A stretch of 64,000 bases of DNA from Streptomyces sp. NBC_01754 (GCF_035918015.1 NZ_CP109132.1:3162001-3226000); one strand, 5' to 3'. Counted from the first letter of the stretch, positions 45,726-55,220 are shown. Notes: generated by a model not told the origin, from the sequence alone. Program-made: numbers and translations.

Positions 45726-46412
45726 ATGCACATAGGCCCTCTCCTGGGTTCGGGACGCACCGCCGACGTGTACGCACTCGACGACTCCTGGGTCCTGCGC
45801 CGCTACCGCAACGATGTCGACACGGCCGCCGAACTGGCCGTGATGTCGTACCTCTCGGCCCACGGGTACCCGGTCCCCCGGATCGGCGGTCCACCGGCCG
45901 GTGTGGAAGTGCTTCCGACGGACCTGGTGATCCAGCGGCTGACCGGTCCGACCCTGGCCGAGGCCCTGCTGACGGGCACGGTCACGGGGATCGAGGGCGC
46001 TGCCGTACTGGCCCGGCTTCTCCGGGAGTTGCACGCGATTCCGCCGAGGATCTCCCAGGATCCGGCGGACCGCATCCTGCATCTGGACCTGCACCCCGAG
46101 AACGTCGTACTCACCTCCGGGGGTGCCCTGGTCATCGACTGGCCGACCGCCACCGAGGGGCCGCCCGCGCTGGACCGGGCCATGTCCTCGCTGATCCTGG
46201 CCGAGGTCGCCCTCGACCCGGAGCACTCCGCCGGTGAGTGTGTCCGGGACCTGCTTCCGCCACTGCTGGCCCGGCTCGCCGAGGACGGCGGCGTACCGGC
46301 CGACGCCCTCGCCCGGGCCACCGCCCTCCGCGCGGCGAACCCGTCCCTGAGCGCGCGGGAGACGGCGGTGTCGGCCGAAGCGGCGGAACTGGTCGCGGCG
46401 TTGGCGGGGTGA
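45726..46412 (+). CDS. Aminoglycoside phosphotransferase-like (APH) kinase
   Basis: 228 residues. Kinase-fold signatures: catalytic loop ILHLDLHPENVVL (the catalytic Asp in HLDLHPEN) and the metal-binding Asp in LVIDWPTA. The N-lobe is short, starting GSGRTADVYALDDSWVLRRY. The family includes antibiotic, choline and macrolide kinases. The substrate cannot be told, and the small size suggests a housekeeping small-molecule kinase rather than a resistance gene. Possibly co-transcribed with DUF2804. Confidence 0.85.
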   Translation: MHIGPLLGSGRTADVYALDDSWVLRRYRNDVDTAAELAVMSYLSAHGYPVPRIGGPPAGVEVLPTDLVIQRLTGPTLAEALLTGTVTGIEGAAVLARLLRELHAIPPRISQDPADRILHLDLHPENVVLTSGGALVIDWPTATEGPPALDRAMSSLILAEVALDPEHSAGECVRDLLPPLLARLAEDGGVPADALARATALRAANPSLSARETAVSAEAAELVAALAG

Positions 46413-46664
46413 GCGCTGCCGGAGCCCGGCCGGAACACACGTACGCCGGGACCACCACCGGGAACGGCCGCACCGGCGACACCCGACGGGACGGCCCGGA
46501 CGGCCCGGACTGTCCGCGATGCCCGGACGGCCCGGGTGGTGTCGAGGTCCACGCCGGCCCCCTCGGGCTCAACCGCCGGTTGTGCCCGATGCCCCCGGTT
46601 GTTTGATCCCCGGGTACGGCGCCCGCTTTGATGCATCCGGTCATGACTCGGTTGGTGCGGACGG

Positions 46665-47951
46665 ATGGCGGGGGCGTCGGACATGAGGAACGGGCGCCGG
46701 TGGCGGCATCCGCTCGGACATCGGCTGGGCCGGCGGTTCGGCTGGCTCTGGGGAGCGTACGGAACCAGCGCGCTCGGCACATGGCTCGCCTTCGGCGCGT
46801 TCCCGCTGATCGCCGTCCAGGTGCTGCACGCCGGACCGGCCGAGGTCGCCGCGCTCTCCTCGGCGGGGGCGGCGGCGGGCGCGCTCGTGGCGGTGCCGCT
46901 CGGCCCGTGGGTGGAGTTCCGCCGCAAGCGGCCGGTACTGATCGCCACGGACCTGGTGCGGTTCGCGGCGCTGCTGTCGATCCCCGCCACGTTCGCGCTC
47001 GGCGCGCTCACCTTCCTTCAGCTCCTGCTGGTCTCGGTCGTCGTCGCGGCGGCCGACATCACCTTCCGCACCGCCTCCGGCGCGTACCTGAAGACGTTGC
47101 TGCCGGCCGAGGACCTGCTTGCCGCCAACGCCCGGTTCGAGTCCACCGCCTGGACGACCACGGTCATCGGTCCGCCGCTGGGCGGAGCGGCGATCGGGCT
47201 CCTCGGTCCGATGGCGACGGTGGTGGCCGACGCGGTCAGCTACCTGCTCTCCGCTCTGGGCATCCGCGCGATGGGCGGGCACGAACACCGGCCCGAGCGC
47301 CGAGAGGCCACGCGCAGGCGGGCCGGGGACCTGCTCGACGGCTGGCGGTACATCCTCGCCGACGCGACGCTACGACCGCTGTTCTTCAACACCACCGCGT
47401 TCAACGGTTTGGTGATGGCCATTCAGCCGATGCTCGCCGTCCTGATGCTCGGCCGGCTGGGGTTCGCTCCCTGGCAGTACGGCCTCGCCTTCTCCGCGCC
47501 CGCCATCGGCGGACTGCTCGGTTCCCTGCTGGCCCGGCCGCTCGTCACCCGGTTCGGACAGCACCAGGTCCTCGTCACGGCCGGTACGCTGCGCGCGATC
47601 TGGCTCGTCTGCCTGGCCTTCCTGCGGCCGGGCGTGGGAGGGCTGGTGCTCGTGATCGGTGTCGAGCTCGGACTCGTCTTCTGCTGCGGGGTCTTCAACC
47701 CCGTCCACAGCACCTACCGCCTCGCGCGCACCGCGACCGACCGGGTCGCCCGCACACTCTCCGCCTGGGCGGTGACGGCCAAGGCCACGACCGCGCTCCT
47801 GACAGCCGTCTGGGGCGTGCTGGGCACCCTGCTCGGTCCGCGTACGGCCATCGGCCTGGCCGGCGTACTCCTGCTGGGGACCCCGCTGCTGCTCCCCCGC
47901 CGCGCGGCGGCGCCCCTCCCGGCACCGCATCCGGCACCGAGCGGCACCTGA
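46665..47951 (+). CDS. MFS transporter (Enterobactin exporter EntS-like branch)
   Basis: 428 residues and about 12 membrane segments. The pattern FRRKRPVLIATDLVRFAALLSIPATFALG, ending the first helix pair, is the usual MFS loop 2-3 region, and FVNPVH-like VFNPVHSTYRLARTATDRVARTLSAWAV marks the second half. Efflux of a small molecule is likely. An internal ATG at 46683 (MRNGRRWRH) is an alternative start. The 252 bases before it carry GC-rich inverted repeats and no gene. Confidence 0.88.
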   Translation: MAGASDMRNGRRWRHPLGHRLGRRFGWLWGAYGTSALGTWLAFGAFPLIAVQVLHAGPAEVAALSSAGAAAGALVAVPLGPWVEFRRKRPVLIATDLVRFAALLSIPATFALGALTFLQLLLVSVVVAAADITFRTASGAYLKTLLPAEDLLAANARFESTAWTTTVIGPPLGGAAIGLLGPMATVVADAVSYLLSALGIRAMGGHEHRPERREATRRRAGDLLDGWRYILADATLRPLFFNTTAFNGLVMAIQPMLAVLMLGRLGFAPWQYGLAFSAPAIGGLLGSLLARPLVTRFGQHQVLVTAGTLRAIWLVCLAFLRPGVGGLVLVIGVELGLVFCCGVFNPVHSTYRLARTATDRVARTLSAWAVTAKATTALLTAVWGVLGTLLGPRTAIGLAGVLLLGTPLLLPRRAAAPLPAPHPAPSGT

Positions 47952-47961
47952 CCGGGCGGAG

Positions 47962-47999
47962 CGGTGACACGTCGACGTATGTGTGCCGCCGTGTCACCG
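47962..47999 (+). terminator. Terminator hairpin after the MFS gene
   Basis: CGGTGACACG and CGTGTCACCG pair perfectly over 10 bp with an 18-base loop, starting 11 bases after the stop. Confidence 0.6.
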
Positions 48000-48066
48000 T
48001 CCCCGACGCACGCACAGACCGTGCAACCCACAGGTGGCAGATCGCAAGAACCGTCGTGGCAGCGGT

Positions 48067-48098
48067 GTGGGGCCGACGGTGTCGGCTGTCGGCCCCAC
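48067..48098 (-). terminator. Terminator hairpin after the amylase gene
   Basis: GTGGGGCCGAC and GTCGGCCCCAC form a perfect 11-bp stem with a 10-base loop, 22 bases downstream of the amylase stop on the minus strand. Confidence 0.7.
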
Positions 48099-48119
48099 GG
48101 TTTCGCTCCGCGTGCGTGG

Positions 48120-51100
48120 CTACTTCAGGTAGGGACCGGCGGTTCCGATCTGGCCGGTGCCGTTGAGGACGTAGACGCGGAGGTTGCCCTTGCCGGGTGC
48201 GGCCACGGTGAGCTTGCCGTCGGTGACGACCTGGGTGTCTCCGGTGACGGCGTCCCGGTAGGTGCCGTCGGGGATGCCGGTGTAGGAGGCCCCGCCCGTG
48301 ACGGTGACCAGGGCGAAGCTGTCGGTACTGCCGCTGGTGTAGCGGCGCTTGTAGGCCATGTCTCCGCTGATGCCCTCCGTGGAGTACTGGCCCGTCTGGA
48401 GGGCCGGGACGGCGCGGCGGATCTCGTTGAGCCGCTGGACGTGTTCGACCAGGGGCTTGGAGAGGGTGTCGGCGACCGCGCCGGTGGCGGAGTCGACCTT
48501 GCTGAACTCCGACGCCTTCACATCACCCTGGAGGTGGTCGCCGTAGTAGGCGCGGCCGGTGGTCGCCAGCGGGCAGGAGGGGCCGCAGTCGATCTGCTTG
48601 CCCTTCTGGAACTCGATCTCCGAGCCGTAGTAGAGGGCGGGGATGCCACGGAAGGTCCACATCAGCGACATGTTCTCGGCCCAGGCGTCGGTACCGCCGG
48701 TGTAGCGTTCGCCGCTCTTGTTGGGGCCGTAGTCATGGCTGTCCACGTAGACGACGTTGTAGGTGGCGTCGTTGGTGGCGTCGTCGGAGTCCTTGCCGTT
48801 GTGGAAGGCGTTGGACGCGTCGCCGAAGTTCATGTGCATGCGCATGTCGATGATGTTCATGCCCGAGAACTTGCTGTGATCGGGGGTGTGGTAGGCGTTC
48901 CCCTCCAGGAAGGCGTTCGTGGAGCTCGGCTGTGCGGCGACGCCGGCGGTGTTCTCGAAGTCGTACATCTCCAGTGCGGCCTCGGCGTCGTCCGCGCTGT
49001 ACTCCTTCCGCTCCTTCCAGGTGAAGAACTGGGCGGAGTGGTTGACCGAGCCGCGGTTCCACTTGTCGTTGACGAAGGCACCGACCTCGCCGAAGACCAG
49101 GAAGTTCTTCGCGGCCTCCGCACCGAACCGCTGCGTGACCCGCTCCTGGACGGCGGGCAGGAACCGGCGGTTCCAGGTGGTGCGCGGGATGTGGACGGCC
49201 GTGTCGACGCGGAAGCCGTCGACGCCCATGTCGATGTACTTGTCGTACGCGCCGATCAGGTAGTTCTGGACTTTGGGGCTCTCGGTGTCGAAGTCGGCCA
49301 GGTCGTCGTGCAGCCAGCAGGAGCGCGAGTCCTCGCCCTCCCAGTTCCCGAGCCAGCAGGTGTGGTAGATGTCCTTGGGCCACACACCGGAAGTGGCGTC
49401 GGGCCACTGGCAGTTGTAGACGTGGTAGCCCTCCGGCGAGGTACCCGCCTGGTCGCCCCAGCCGACACAGGTGTTACCCGTGGGCTGTTCGGTGGACCAC
49501 AGATCGCCGTTGTAGTACGACTTGCCGGACTTGGGCTCGACGGACAGGCCGTCGTACTCGAAGGAGGCGTTGGGTTCGTCGTAGTACCAGCTCCACTGCG
49601 CGTCGCGCACCCCGTAGTGCTTCGGCGTGAACAGGCCCTTGGCTCCCCAGCGCGAGGAGTGGTTGTACACGACGTCCTGGTAGATCTTCATGCCCTTGGC
49701 GTGGGCGGCGTTGATGAGGTCCTGGTAGGAGGCACCGGCCGACTCCAGGCGCCGGTCGACCTGGTAGAAGTCGTAGCCGTGGTAACCGTGGTAGTCGTAG
49801 TCGGACCGGTTCAGGACCACCGGGGTGATCCAGATGGCCGACATGCCCAGGCCCTTGATGTAGTCGAGCTTGTCGACCAGACCCTTGAAGTCACCGCGGA
49901 ACATGGGGTCGTCGTTGGCGGCGTTGCCCGAGCTCTCGTGCTGGCTGCCGCCCCGGTTGTTGCCGGTGTCGCCGTCGTTGAAGCGGGCGGTGAGGACGAA
50001 GTAGATCGGGTCCTTGCGCGGGTCGGTGCCCAGCGGCTTGCCCTGGGCGGGAGCGGACGGCTTGTCGCCGGTGGTCGCGGTGGCCGCCGCTGACGACGGG
50101 GAGAGGTTGCCGGCCGCGTCGGCCGCCTTGACGGTGAAGGTGTAGGCGGTCTTCTCCTCCAGGTCCGCCACCGACAGCACCGTGGAGCTCACGTCGGTGA
50201 CCATCGTGCCCTTGGTTCCCCCGGTGCGGGTGACCTGGTACCTGGTGACCTCCCTGTCGTCGGTGGAGGGCTCCCAGGTCAGGATGACGGACACACCGTC
50301 GGCCTTCGCCGTCACCCCGGTGGGGATGGTCGGCGCCTCGGTGTCCGGCGCCTCCGCGGCGCAGGGGTCGGCGGCGTCCTTCGCCACCACCCGGTCCTTC
50401 ACGGTGCTCACTCCGGCCGCGAGTGTGTAGTCGTCGCCGTTGTTGTTGTCCCACACCCCGTTGCCGTTGTTGAAGGCGGCCTTCATCGAGGTGGCGGTGC
50501 CGAGGTCGACGTCCTTCTTCCACCAGCCGGTGCACGCGCTCCGCATGCCGAGGCCGGGCACGGCGGTCCACTCTCCTCCGGCGGGCTGGTGGTGGAGGTT
50601 GGTGGTGGTCCAGCCCAGGGTCTGGGTGGAGTAGTAGACCGTGGCCGTGTTGCCGGTACCCGGTGCCGGGCCGGGGTCCGGGTCTCCGCCACCGGCGCAC
50701 GGGTCGGAGTGGGCGATCACGCCGTCCCTGACGGTGATGGCGCCCGCGCCGAGATCGTAGTTCCTGTCCGCGTTGTTGTCCCAGGTACCGGAACCGTTGT
50801 TGAACGTGGCCTTCAGGCCCTCGGCGGAACCCAGGGTGACGGTCTTCTTCACCCAGTCGGTACAGGCGGCCTCCATCCGTACGCCCGGAACCGCGGTCCA
50901 GGAACCTCCGTCCGGCGCGTAGTGCAGGTTGTACTGGGACCAGTTCTTCGTCTTCGTGTAGTAGAAGACGGTGGCGGTGTTCTCGGCGGCCGCGACGGGC
51001 ACGGTCGCGGGGGCGGGGGCGGGGGCGGGAACACCGGGTATCGCGGTCAGCAGTCCCGCGATACCGCCGCCGGCCATCGCCATGGCCAATGACCGTCTGA

Positions 51101-51125
51101 GCCGCTGTGTGCGAGTGCGTTTCAT
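48120..51125 (-). CDS. Secreted GH13 alpha-amylase/pullulanase-type enzyme with two CBM25 modules and FnIII
   Basis: 1001 residues. Signal peptide (about 1-48), two starch-binding CBM25 modules (about 50-145 and 160-255, each with the W-x-x-x-N-LHY/HHQP pattern), one fibronectin type III domain (about 260-355), then the GH13 barrel. The four conserved regions are DVVYNHSS, GVDGFRVDTAVH (nucleophile Asp), LVFGEVG (acid Glu) and VDSHDYG. A C-terminal beta domain closes the chain. It degrades starch or related alpha-glucans outside the cell. A dyad at 51261-51278 upstream resembles the maltose-regulator sites seen before Streptomyces amylase genes. Confidence 0.95.
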   Translation of the reverse strand: MKRTRTQRLRRSLAMAMAGGGIAGLLTAIPGVPAPAPAPATVPVAAAENTATVFYYTKTKNWSQYNLHYAPDGGSWTAVPGVRMEAACTDWVKKTVTLGSAEGLKATFNNGSGTWDNNADRNYDLGAGAITVRDGVIAHSDPCAGGGDPDPGPAPGTGNTATVYYSTQTLGWTTTNLHHQPAGGEWTAVPGLGMRSACTGWWKKDVDLGTATSMKAAFNNGNGVWDNNNGDDYTLAAGVSTVKDRVVAKDAADPCAAEAPDTEAPTIPTGVTAKADGVSVILTWEPSTDDREVTRYQVTRTGGTKGTMVTDVSSTVLSVADLEEKTAYTFTVKAADAAGNLSPSSAAATATTGDKPSAPAQGKPLGTDPRKDPIYFVLTARFNDGDTGNNRGGSQHESSGNAANDDPMFRGDFKGLVDKLDYIKGLGMSAIWITPVVLNRSDYDYHGYHGYDFYQVDRRLESAGASYQDLINAAHAKGMKIYQDVVYNHSSRWGAKGLFTPKHYGVRDAQWSWYYDEPNASFEYDGLSVEPKSGKSYYNGDLWSTEQPTGNTCVGWGDQAGTSPEGYHVYNCQWPDATSGVWPKDIYHTCWLGNWEGEDSRSCWLHDDLADFDTESPKVQNYLIGAYDKYIDMGVDGFRVDTAVHIPRTTWNRRFLPAVQERVTQRFGAEAAKNFLVFGEVGAFVNDKWNRGSVNHSAQFFTWKERKEYSADDAEAALEMYDFENTAGVAAQPSSTNAFLEGNAYHTPDHSKFSGMNIIDMRMHMNFGDASNAFHNGKDSDDATNDATYNVVYVDSHDYGPNKSGERYTGGTDAWAENMSLMWTFRGIPALYYGSEIEFQKGKQIDCGPSCPLATTGRAYYGDHLQGDVKASEFSKVDSATGAVADTLSKPLVEHVQRLNEIRRAVPALQTGQYSTEGISGDMAYKRRYTSGSTDSFALVTVTGGASYTGIPDGTYRDAVTGDTQVVTDGKLTVAAPGKGNLRVYVLNGTGQIGTAGPYLK

Positions 51126-51260
51126 ACGTCTCTCCAGAGAGGGCCGCGGCAGAACCGCGGCAGTTGGCGCTTCAGGCGTCCGTGGGGGTACGCCCTGCCG
51201 GTCACCTCTCCCTGACGCGCCTCAGGGCCAGCACGGGACCACGCACTGGAAGGGCAAGCG

Positions 51261-51278
51261 GAAACTTGCAGAAAGTTC
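51261..51278. promoter_or_regulatory. Imperfect dyad upstream of the amylase gene, possible MalR/Reg1 operator
   Basis: GAAACTTGCAGAAAGTTC is an imperfect inverted repeat 136 bases before the amylase start. CTTGCAG/CTTTC-type motifs in this position are known regulatory elements of Streptomyces amylase and chitinase promoters; the assignment here is by resemblance. Confidence 0.5.
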
Positions 51279-51294
51279 TTACGGTAGACGGAAG

Positions 51295-51687
51295 TTACTC
51301 GCGTTTCACATCTCGGTAAAGAGGTCCTGCAGAAACTGCGGCGGGAGAGGACGGCTGCCGGTTCGCGCAGTCAGGCCGGCCTCCGTAGACGGACGCGTGA
51401 CGCCCGCCGACCGCTCGTACACGGAAGCCGGCGGCGGTGAACTCCGCGCCGGAGGACATCCCGGTGACCTCCAGCCGTGGAATGTCCGCTTCGGCCGGGG
51501 CGTGGACCGGCACGCCGAGCCCGGCCAGGCGAAGGACGTCTATGTGATCGGCGTGTTCGTGAGTCACCAGCACGGCGTCCGCGCCGGCCAAAGCAGCTGG
51601 CTCGCTCCACGTCCCGGGGTCGATCACCAGCACCCCGCCGTCGTGTTCGAGCCGTACACACGCGTGGGTGTACTTCGTGATCTGCAT
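51295..51687 (-). pseudogene. C-terminally truncated MBL-fold metallo-hydrolase
   Basis: 130 residues from the ATG at 51687. The N-terminal half of an UlaG-like metallo-beta-lactamase-fold protein is intact: MQITKYTHACVRLEHDGG, IDPGTWSEPAAL, the zinc motif VTHEHADHID, and VGGRHASVYGGRPDCAN. After DCAN the family normally continues for 70-80 more residues, including a second His ligand region; here about 22 unrelated residues end the frame. The second half has been lost. The break lies near 51360, next to the amylase promoter region, and marks a rearrangement edge. Confidence 0.78.
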
Positions 51688-52403
51688 GGCGCCCAAACGT
51701 ACGCCGCCGCGCCACTCCGCACAGTGCGACAGGCCCCCGGTTGTGGAGGCCGTCGCGTCCAGCTCGCGCGGGGTCAAGGCGGTTCACCGTATGCCCGCAC
51801 CGCCGACGGTGGCTCCACGGCGCCTGCCGGGTCGGCTCTGCCGGGCCATCGGCACATCGATCTCCTGCGGCGCTCCACTCCACGCTCCGGCGCTCCCACC
51901 TCGGCCAAACACGCTCCCAGCCCTCGTGCGGCCGTACACGAAGTGGGACTTCTGGCAGCCGATGCGGGCCGACCCGCCTCCCCCTCCACCCACGACTTCA
52001 GAGCTACTGGGCTACTGGGCTACTGACCGACCGGAGTCTTCACAGACGCCGTTACCGGCGACGACGTGCCGGGACAGCACAACAACCGGGCAGTCGCCGC
52101 ACGCCCCGTATCCGCTCTCGGCCACCGCTGCCTGCACCCGTTCACACCCTCGGCCAACCGATCGTCCGCCAGCGCAGCAGAACAGGTGAGGCGGCGTTCA
52201 CGCAGTGCTTGGCGAGCAGCACGGCGGTTTCGACAGGTAACTGGTCCGATCACGGAGCCGGCACCTACCACTTCGTCGTCAATGACGGTGTGGTCGGCGT
52301 CTACATGTCGGTCAAGCCGTGGACCGTTTCCCCCTGTTCACCCTGTCCCCGGTCTCTCCGTCCGCGCGGGGCCGGGGCGTGTTCTGTCGATGAGGTGGTC
52401 TCC
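51688..52403. other. 716-base region without a recognisable gene
   Basis: No open frame here shows a ribosome site plus a plausible protein. Three copies of GCTACTGG/A (52003-52026) form a short tandem repeat. The region lies between a truncated gene and the ABC operon and looks like eroded DNA. The operon promoter must lie in its last 100 bases or so. Confidence 0.55.
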
Positions 52404-53153
52404 ATGCCGTTGCACTACCAGTCCTGCACCTTCCGTTACAGCCGCAGAACGCGCCCTGTCATCGACAGACTCGACCTGCGTTTCTCGCCGGGCAACACGG
52501 TGCTGCTCGGCCCGAACGGGGCGGGCAAGAGCACGCTGCTCGCGTTGGGTGCCAGTGCGAGCGCCCCTCAGAGGGGCGAGATCCGCTTCGGGGAGCTGCG
52601 GTCAACGAACCGTAAGAGCCTGCACGCCTACCGACGCAGGGTTTCCTGGCTGCCGCAGAGGGCCTCGTTGCTTTCCGGGCTGACGTGCCAGGAACACGTC
52701 GCCTACGTGGGCTGGCTGAAGGGAATGCGTGAGCGGGATGCCTGGCGTGCCGCCCCTGCGGCGATCGAACGCGTGGGGCTGACGGCAAAGATCAAGGACA
52801 AGGCCGGCACCCTGTCCGGTGGCCAGCAGCAGCGGCTGGCCATCGCGCAGGCACTCGTACACGACGCGGAACTCCTCCTGCTGGACGAGCCCACCGTCGG
52901 GCTGGACCCCACCCAGCGCCGCAGGTTTCATGACCTTCTCGTCGAACTCCGCGGAAGCGTGCATGTCATCGTGTCCACACACGACATAGCCGACCTCGAC
53001 CAGGCCTTCGACGAAGTCGTGGTCCTGGAGAACGGCATCCCGAGGTTCCAGGGCACGGTCCCGGAGTTCGAGAGTCATGCCGACTCCCAGAGCGTGCCGG
53101 GACGGCGTCTGGAGAGTGCCTACTCCGAGCTGCTGGGATCGGTGGAACTGTGA
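52404..53153 (+). CDS. ABC transporter ATP-binding protein of a three-gene exporter-like operon
   Basis: 249 residues. Walker A LLGPNGAGKSTLL (about 34-46), Q loop WLPQRASL, signature TLSGGQQQRLAIAQAL, Walker B ELLLLDEPTVGLD and switch His in STHDIADLD: a complete, CcmA/ABC-2-type ATPase. The ATG at 52404 has GAGGTGG 7 bases upstream. Its stop overlaps the next start as GTGA, and that gene overlaps the third in the same way, so the three products are made together. Confidence 0.92.
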   Translation: MPLHYQSCTFRYSRRTRPVIDRLDLRFSPGNTVLLGPNGAGKSTLLALGASASAPQRGEIRFGELRSTNRKSLHAYRRRVSWLPQRASLLSGLTCQEHVAYVGWLKGMRERDAWRAAPAAIERVGLTAKIKDKAGTLSGGQQQRLAIAQALVHDAELLLLDEPTVGLDPTQRRRFHDLLVELRGSVHVIVSTHDIADLDQAFDEVVVLENGIPRFQGTVPEFESHADSQSVPGRRLESAYSELLGSVEL

Positions 53154-54385
53154 TCTTGCTCGGAAACCTGCGTGCGTCCTCCGCCCCGTGGCTGATCCTG
53201 CCGACGCTCCTTTATCTGGGCACGTACGTCGGCGGCGAGAACTTCTGGGGCGTCCCCGGCTACGGCCCGGCCTCGGGCGAACTCGCCGCCTGGGGCGTCA
53301 CTGTGATCGTCCCGACGGTGGCCGGGGCCGCCGCCTGGGAAGCCGGCCGTCAACGGCGTCTGGGAGACATCCGGAGAGTCGGCGCACGAAGCGCCGTCGG
53401 CCAGTGGCTCTGGGCGGCCCGGCCGGTCTTCGCCCTCCATGTGGTTCTCGTCGCGGGCGCGCTCGTCACGGCCGGACTGGAGGTCGGCGCCTGGCCAAGT
53501 GGGGCCGGCTTGCTCGCCGTCGGGCACCTGCTGGTGCTTCCCCTTGGCTGGATGGTGATCGGCTGGGTGGTGGGGCTTCTGTGTCCCCGCGCCGTTGCCG
53601 CGCCGGCAGCCGCGGTCGGCAGCTGGGTCTGGCTGGCCGTTCCGCACTCCATGAGCTCCCCGGCATGGCGTCATCTCGGCGGCTTCGTCATCGAGGGATC
53701 CACCCTGACCGACATCCTTGATCCGCTCGTCTTCCTCGTCCCATGGCTGGTTACCGCGGGATTCGCGACAGCCGCTGTTCTGACGACCGGTGTGCGCCGC
53801 AGGCCGTGGCTGCCGGCGGTCAGCGCCGCGATCGTCGTAGGAACGCTCGTCGGTGGCCGCAGTCTTGTAGCGGACTGGGGCTTCAGCCCCTTGACGGCCG
53901 CACGCGTCGGCCACACGGTGTGCGTGGGCAAAGCGCCCGCGGTCTGTGTTCCAGAAGAGTACGAATCCGAAGCCGCAAGTCTGCGCCGTGATTCCCTGCC
54001 CGCGCTGAAGGCACTGCAGGCCGCCGGGCTCCCCATGCCTCGGACGCTGCGGATGGCCTCCGACGACCTGGCGTTGAAACCAGGCACCTGGCCCCTGTAC
54101 TGGTCACCGGAAAACCCCACCGGCCAACTCGACATCGGCCTCGCCCGATCAGCCGTCACCGGTGTCGCAGCGCTCACCGGAGTGCGTGACTGCCGCCGGC
54201 CCTCAATCGCCGACACCTGGGCGCTGTTGGCCGTAGGAACAGACGAAAGGAAAGTGCGGGAGACCGTACCCGACCAGGAATGGGTGCAGCTCCAGCGCAT
54301 CCGCGAACTCCCGGCCGCACAGCAGACGGACTGGTTCACCAAGACCGTCCAGGACCAAACCCACTGTGTGGCAGGTCTGACGTGA
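53150..54385 (+). CDS. ABC-2-type membrane protein with a cysteine-containing extracytoplasmic domain
   Basis: 411 residues from a GTG overlapping the ATPase stop. About 6 hydrophobic segments lie in residues 10-255. After the last one (about 232-250) comes a 150-residue soluble domain beginning VADWGFSPLTAARVGHTVCVGKAPAVCVPEEY. It has four cysteines (HTVC, AVC, RDC, THC) that could form two disulfides outside the cell. I do not recognise the domain or the substrate. Resembles permease components of Streptomyces ABC operons annotated only as hypothetical. Confidence 0.82.
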   Translation: MILLGNLRASSAPWLILPTLLYLGTYVGGENFWGVPGYGPASGELAAWGVTVIVPTVAGAAAWEAGRQRRLGDIRRVGARSAVGQWLWAARPVFALHVVLVAGALVTAGLEVGAWPSGAGLLAVGHLLVLPLGWMVIGWVVGLLCPRAVAAPAAAVGSWVWLAVPHSMSSPAWRHLGGFVIEGSTLTDILDPLVFLVPWLVTAGFATAAVLTTGVRRRPWLPAVSAAIVVGTLVGGRSLVADWGFSPLTAARVGHTVCVGKAPAVCVPEEYESEAASLRRDSLPALKALQAAGLPMPRTLRMASDDLALKPGTWPLYWSPENPTGQLDIGLARSAVTGVAALTGVRDCRRPSIADTWALLAVGTDERKVRETVPDQEWVQLQRIRELPAAQQTDWFTKTVQDQTHCVAGLT

Positions 54386-54948
54386 AACTCTACTTTTCCC
54401 TCGTACGCCGCTGGTGGACCGTACTCGCGGCCCTCGTACTGCTCACACTGATCTCCTGGGGCCTCGGCAGAACGGAATTTCCCGTTCCCACCTTCATGGG
54501 CGGTATGGTCAGCATGCGCGTCCAGTACTTCACCCCTCTCCTCGTCATCGGCGCCGTCCTGTACTGCCTCGAACGCCGGCTACAAGCCCCGGAAAGTACA
54601 GCGGTCGTCCCGGTGAAACGCTGGGATCTCGCTGCCGTCACCGCAGCAGCGGCCTTGTCCCATCTGCTCGGCCTTCTCGTAGGCATGGAAATTCCCCGAA
54701 ACCTGATGGCCCTTCTCGCCGTGGCACTGCTGGTGCGGCGATTCAGTAACGGGGCGACAGCCGGCTCCGTCTGCCTGCTGCTCCTGCTGGCCAGCGCGAG
54801 TCTCGGCCGCGCATATCAGCCCGCGGGACAACCAACAGCTCAATGGTGGGCTCTCACCCTCCACCCGTCTGGAAACCTGAGTGCCTGGGCCGCTGCTGTT
54901 GTCCTCTTCGGAATCGGGCTGTTGGTATCAGACCAACGCGACGCGTAG
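54382..54948 (+). CDS. Small membrane protein, third gene of the ABC operon
   Basis: 188 residues from a GTG overlapping the previous stop (GTGA). Four to five hydrophobic segments (about 14-30, 46-62, 82-100, 110-140 and 165-182) and little else: a probable second permease half. No known motif. The next 247 bases before the IS element carry no recognisable gene, so no obvious substrate peptide gene follows the operon. Confidence 0.8.
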   Translation: MKLYFSLVRRWWTVLAALVLLTLISWGLGRTEFPVPTFMGGMVSMRVQYFTPLLVIGAVLYCLERRLQAPESTAVVPVKRWDLAAVTAAAALSHLLGLLVGMEIPRNLMALLAVALLVRRFSNGATAGSVCLLLLLASASLGRAYQPAGQPTAQWWALTLHPSGNLSAWAAAVVLFGIGLLVSDQRDA

Positions 54949-55195
54949 CACGGTCGTGTCCGGCCCCGGCAACTGGCCGGCACCGGGCTCCGATTCCCCC
55001 ATGAGTCCTCTTCCGCCGAAGACCGTGTCCACATTCCCACCACACCCGCCGTCGGGCCTTGCCCCGAATCTGGACACGGGTTGTGCGGCAGTGTCGGTAT
55101 ACCCGCTGCCGGTCGGCGAGGGCCCTGGCTGGGCCTGGATCTCCTCCTGGTGGTCTTCCACGCGAAGGCCCTTGCTGAGAGCGGTGGTTGGGTAC

Positions 55196-55220
55196 TGAAC
55201 CGCCCCGGGTTTGATGGAGA
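55196..55220 (+). repeat. Left terminal inverted repeat of the IS3 element
   Basis: Pairs with 58696-58720 in inverted orientation at 20 of 25 positions. Confidence 0.85.

Noticed and set aside
46413..46664. GC-rich repeats between the phosphotransferase and MFS genes as a gene or regulatory RNA
   Set aside because: Repeated CCCGGACGGCC-like words are weak and imperfect; no frame with start signals, so only non-coding sequence is claimed.
51688..52403. Open frames such as 51668-52189 and 52020-52271 as genes
   Set aside because: No ribosome sites, compositionally random translations and no recognisable motif.
54949..55195. Possible small peptide substrate gene for the ABC operon
   Set aside because: Short frames exist on both strands but none has a ribosome site together with a leader-peptide-like or Cys-rich sequence.
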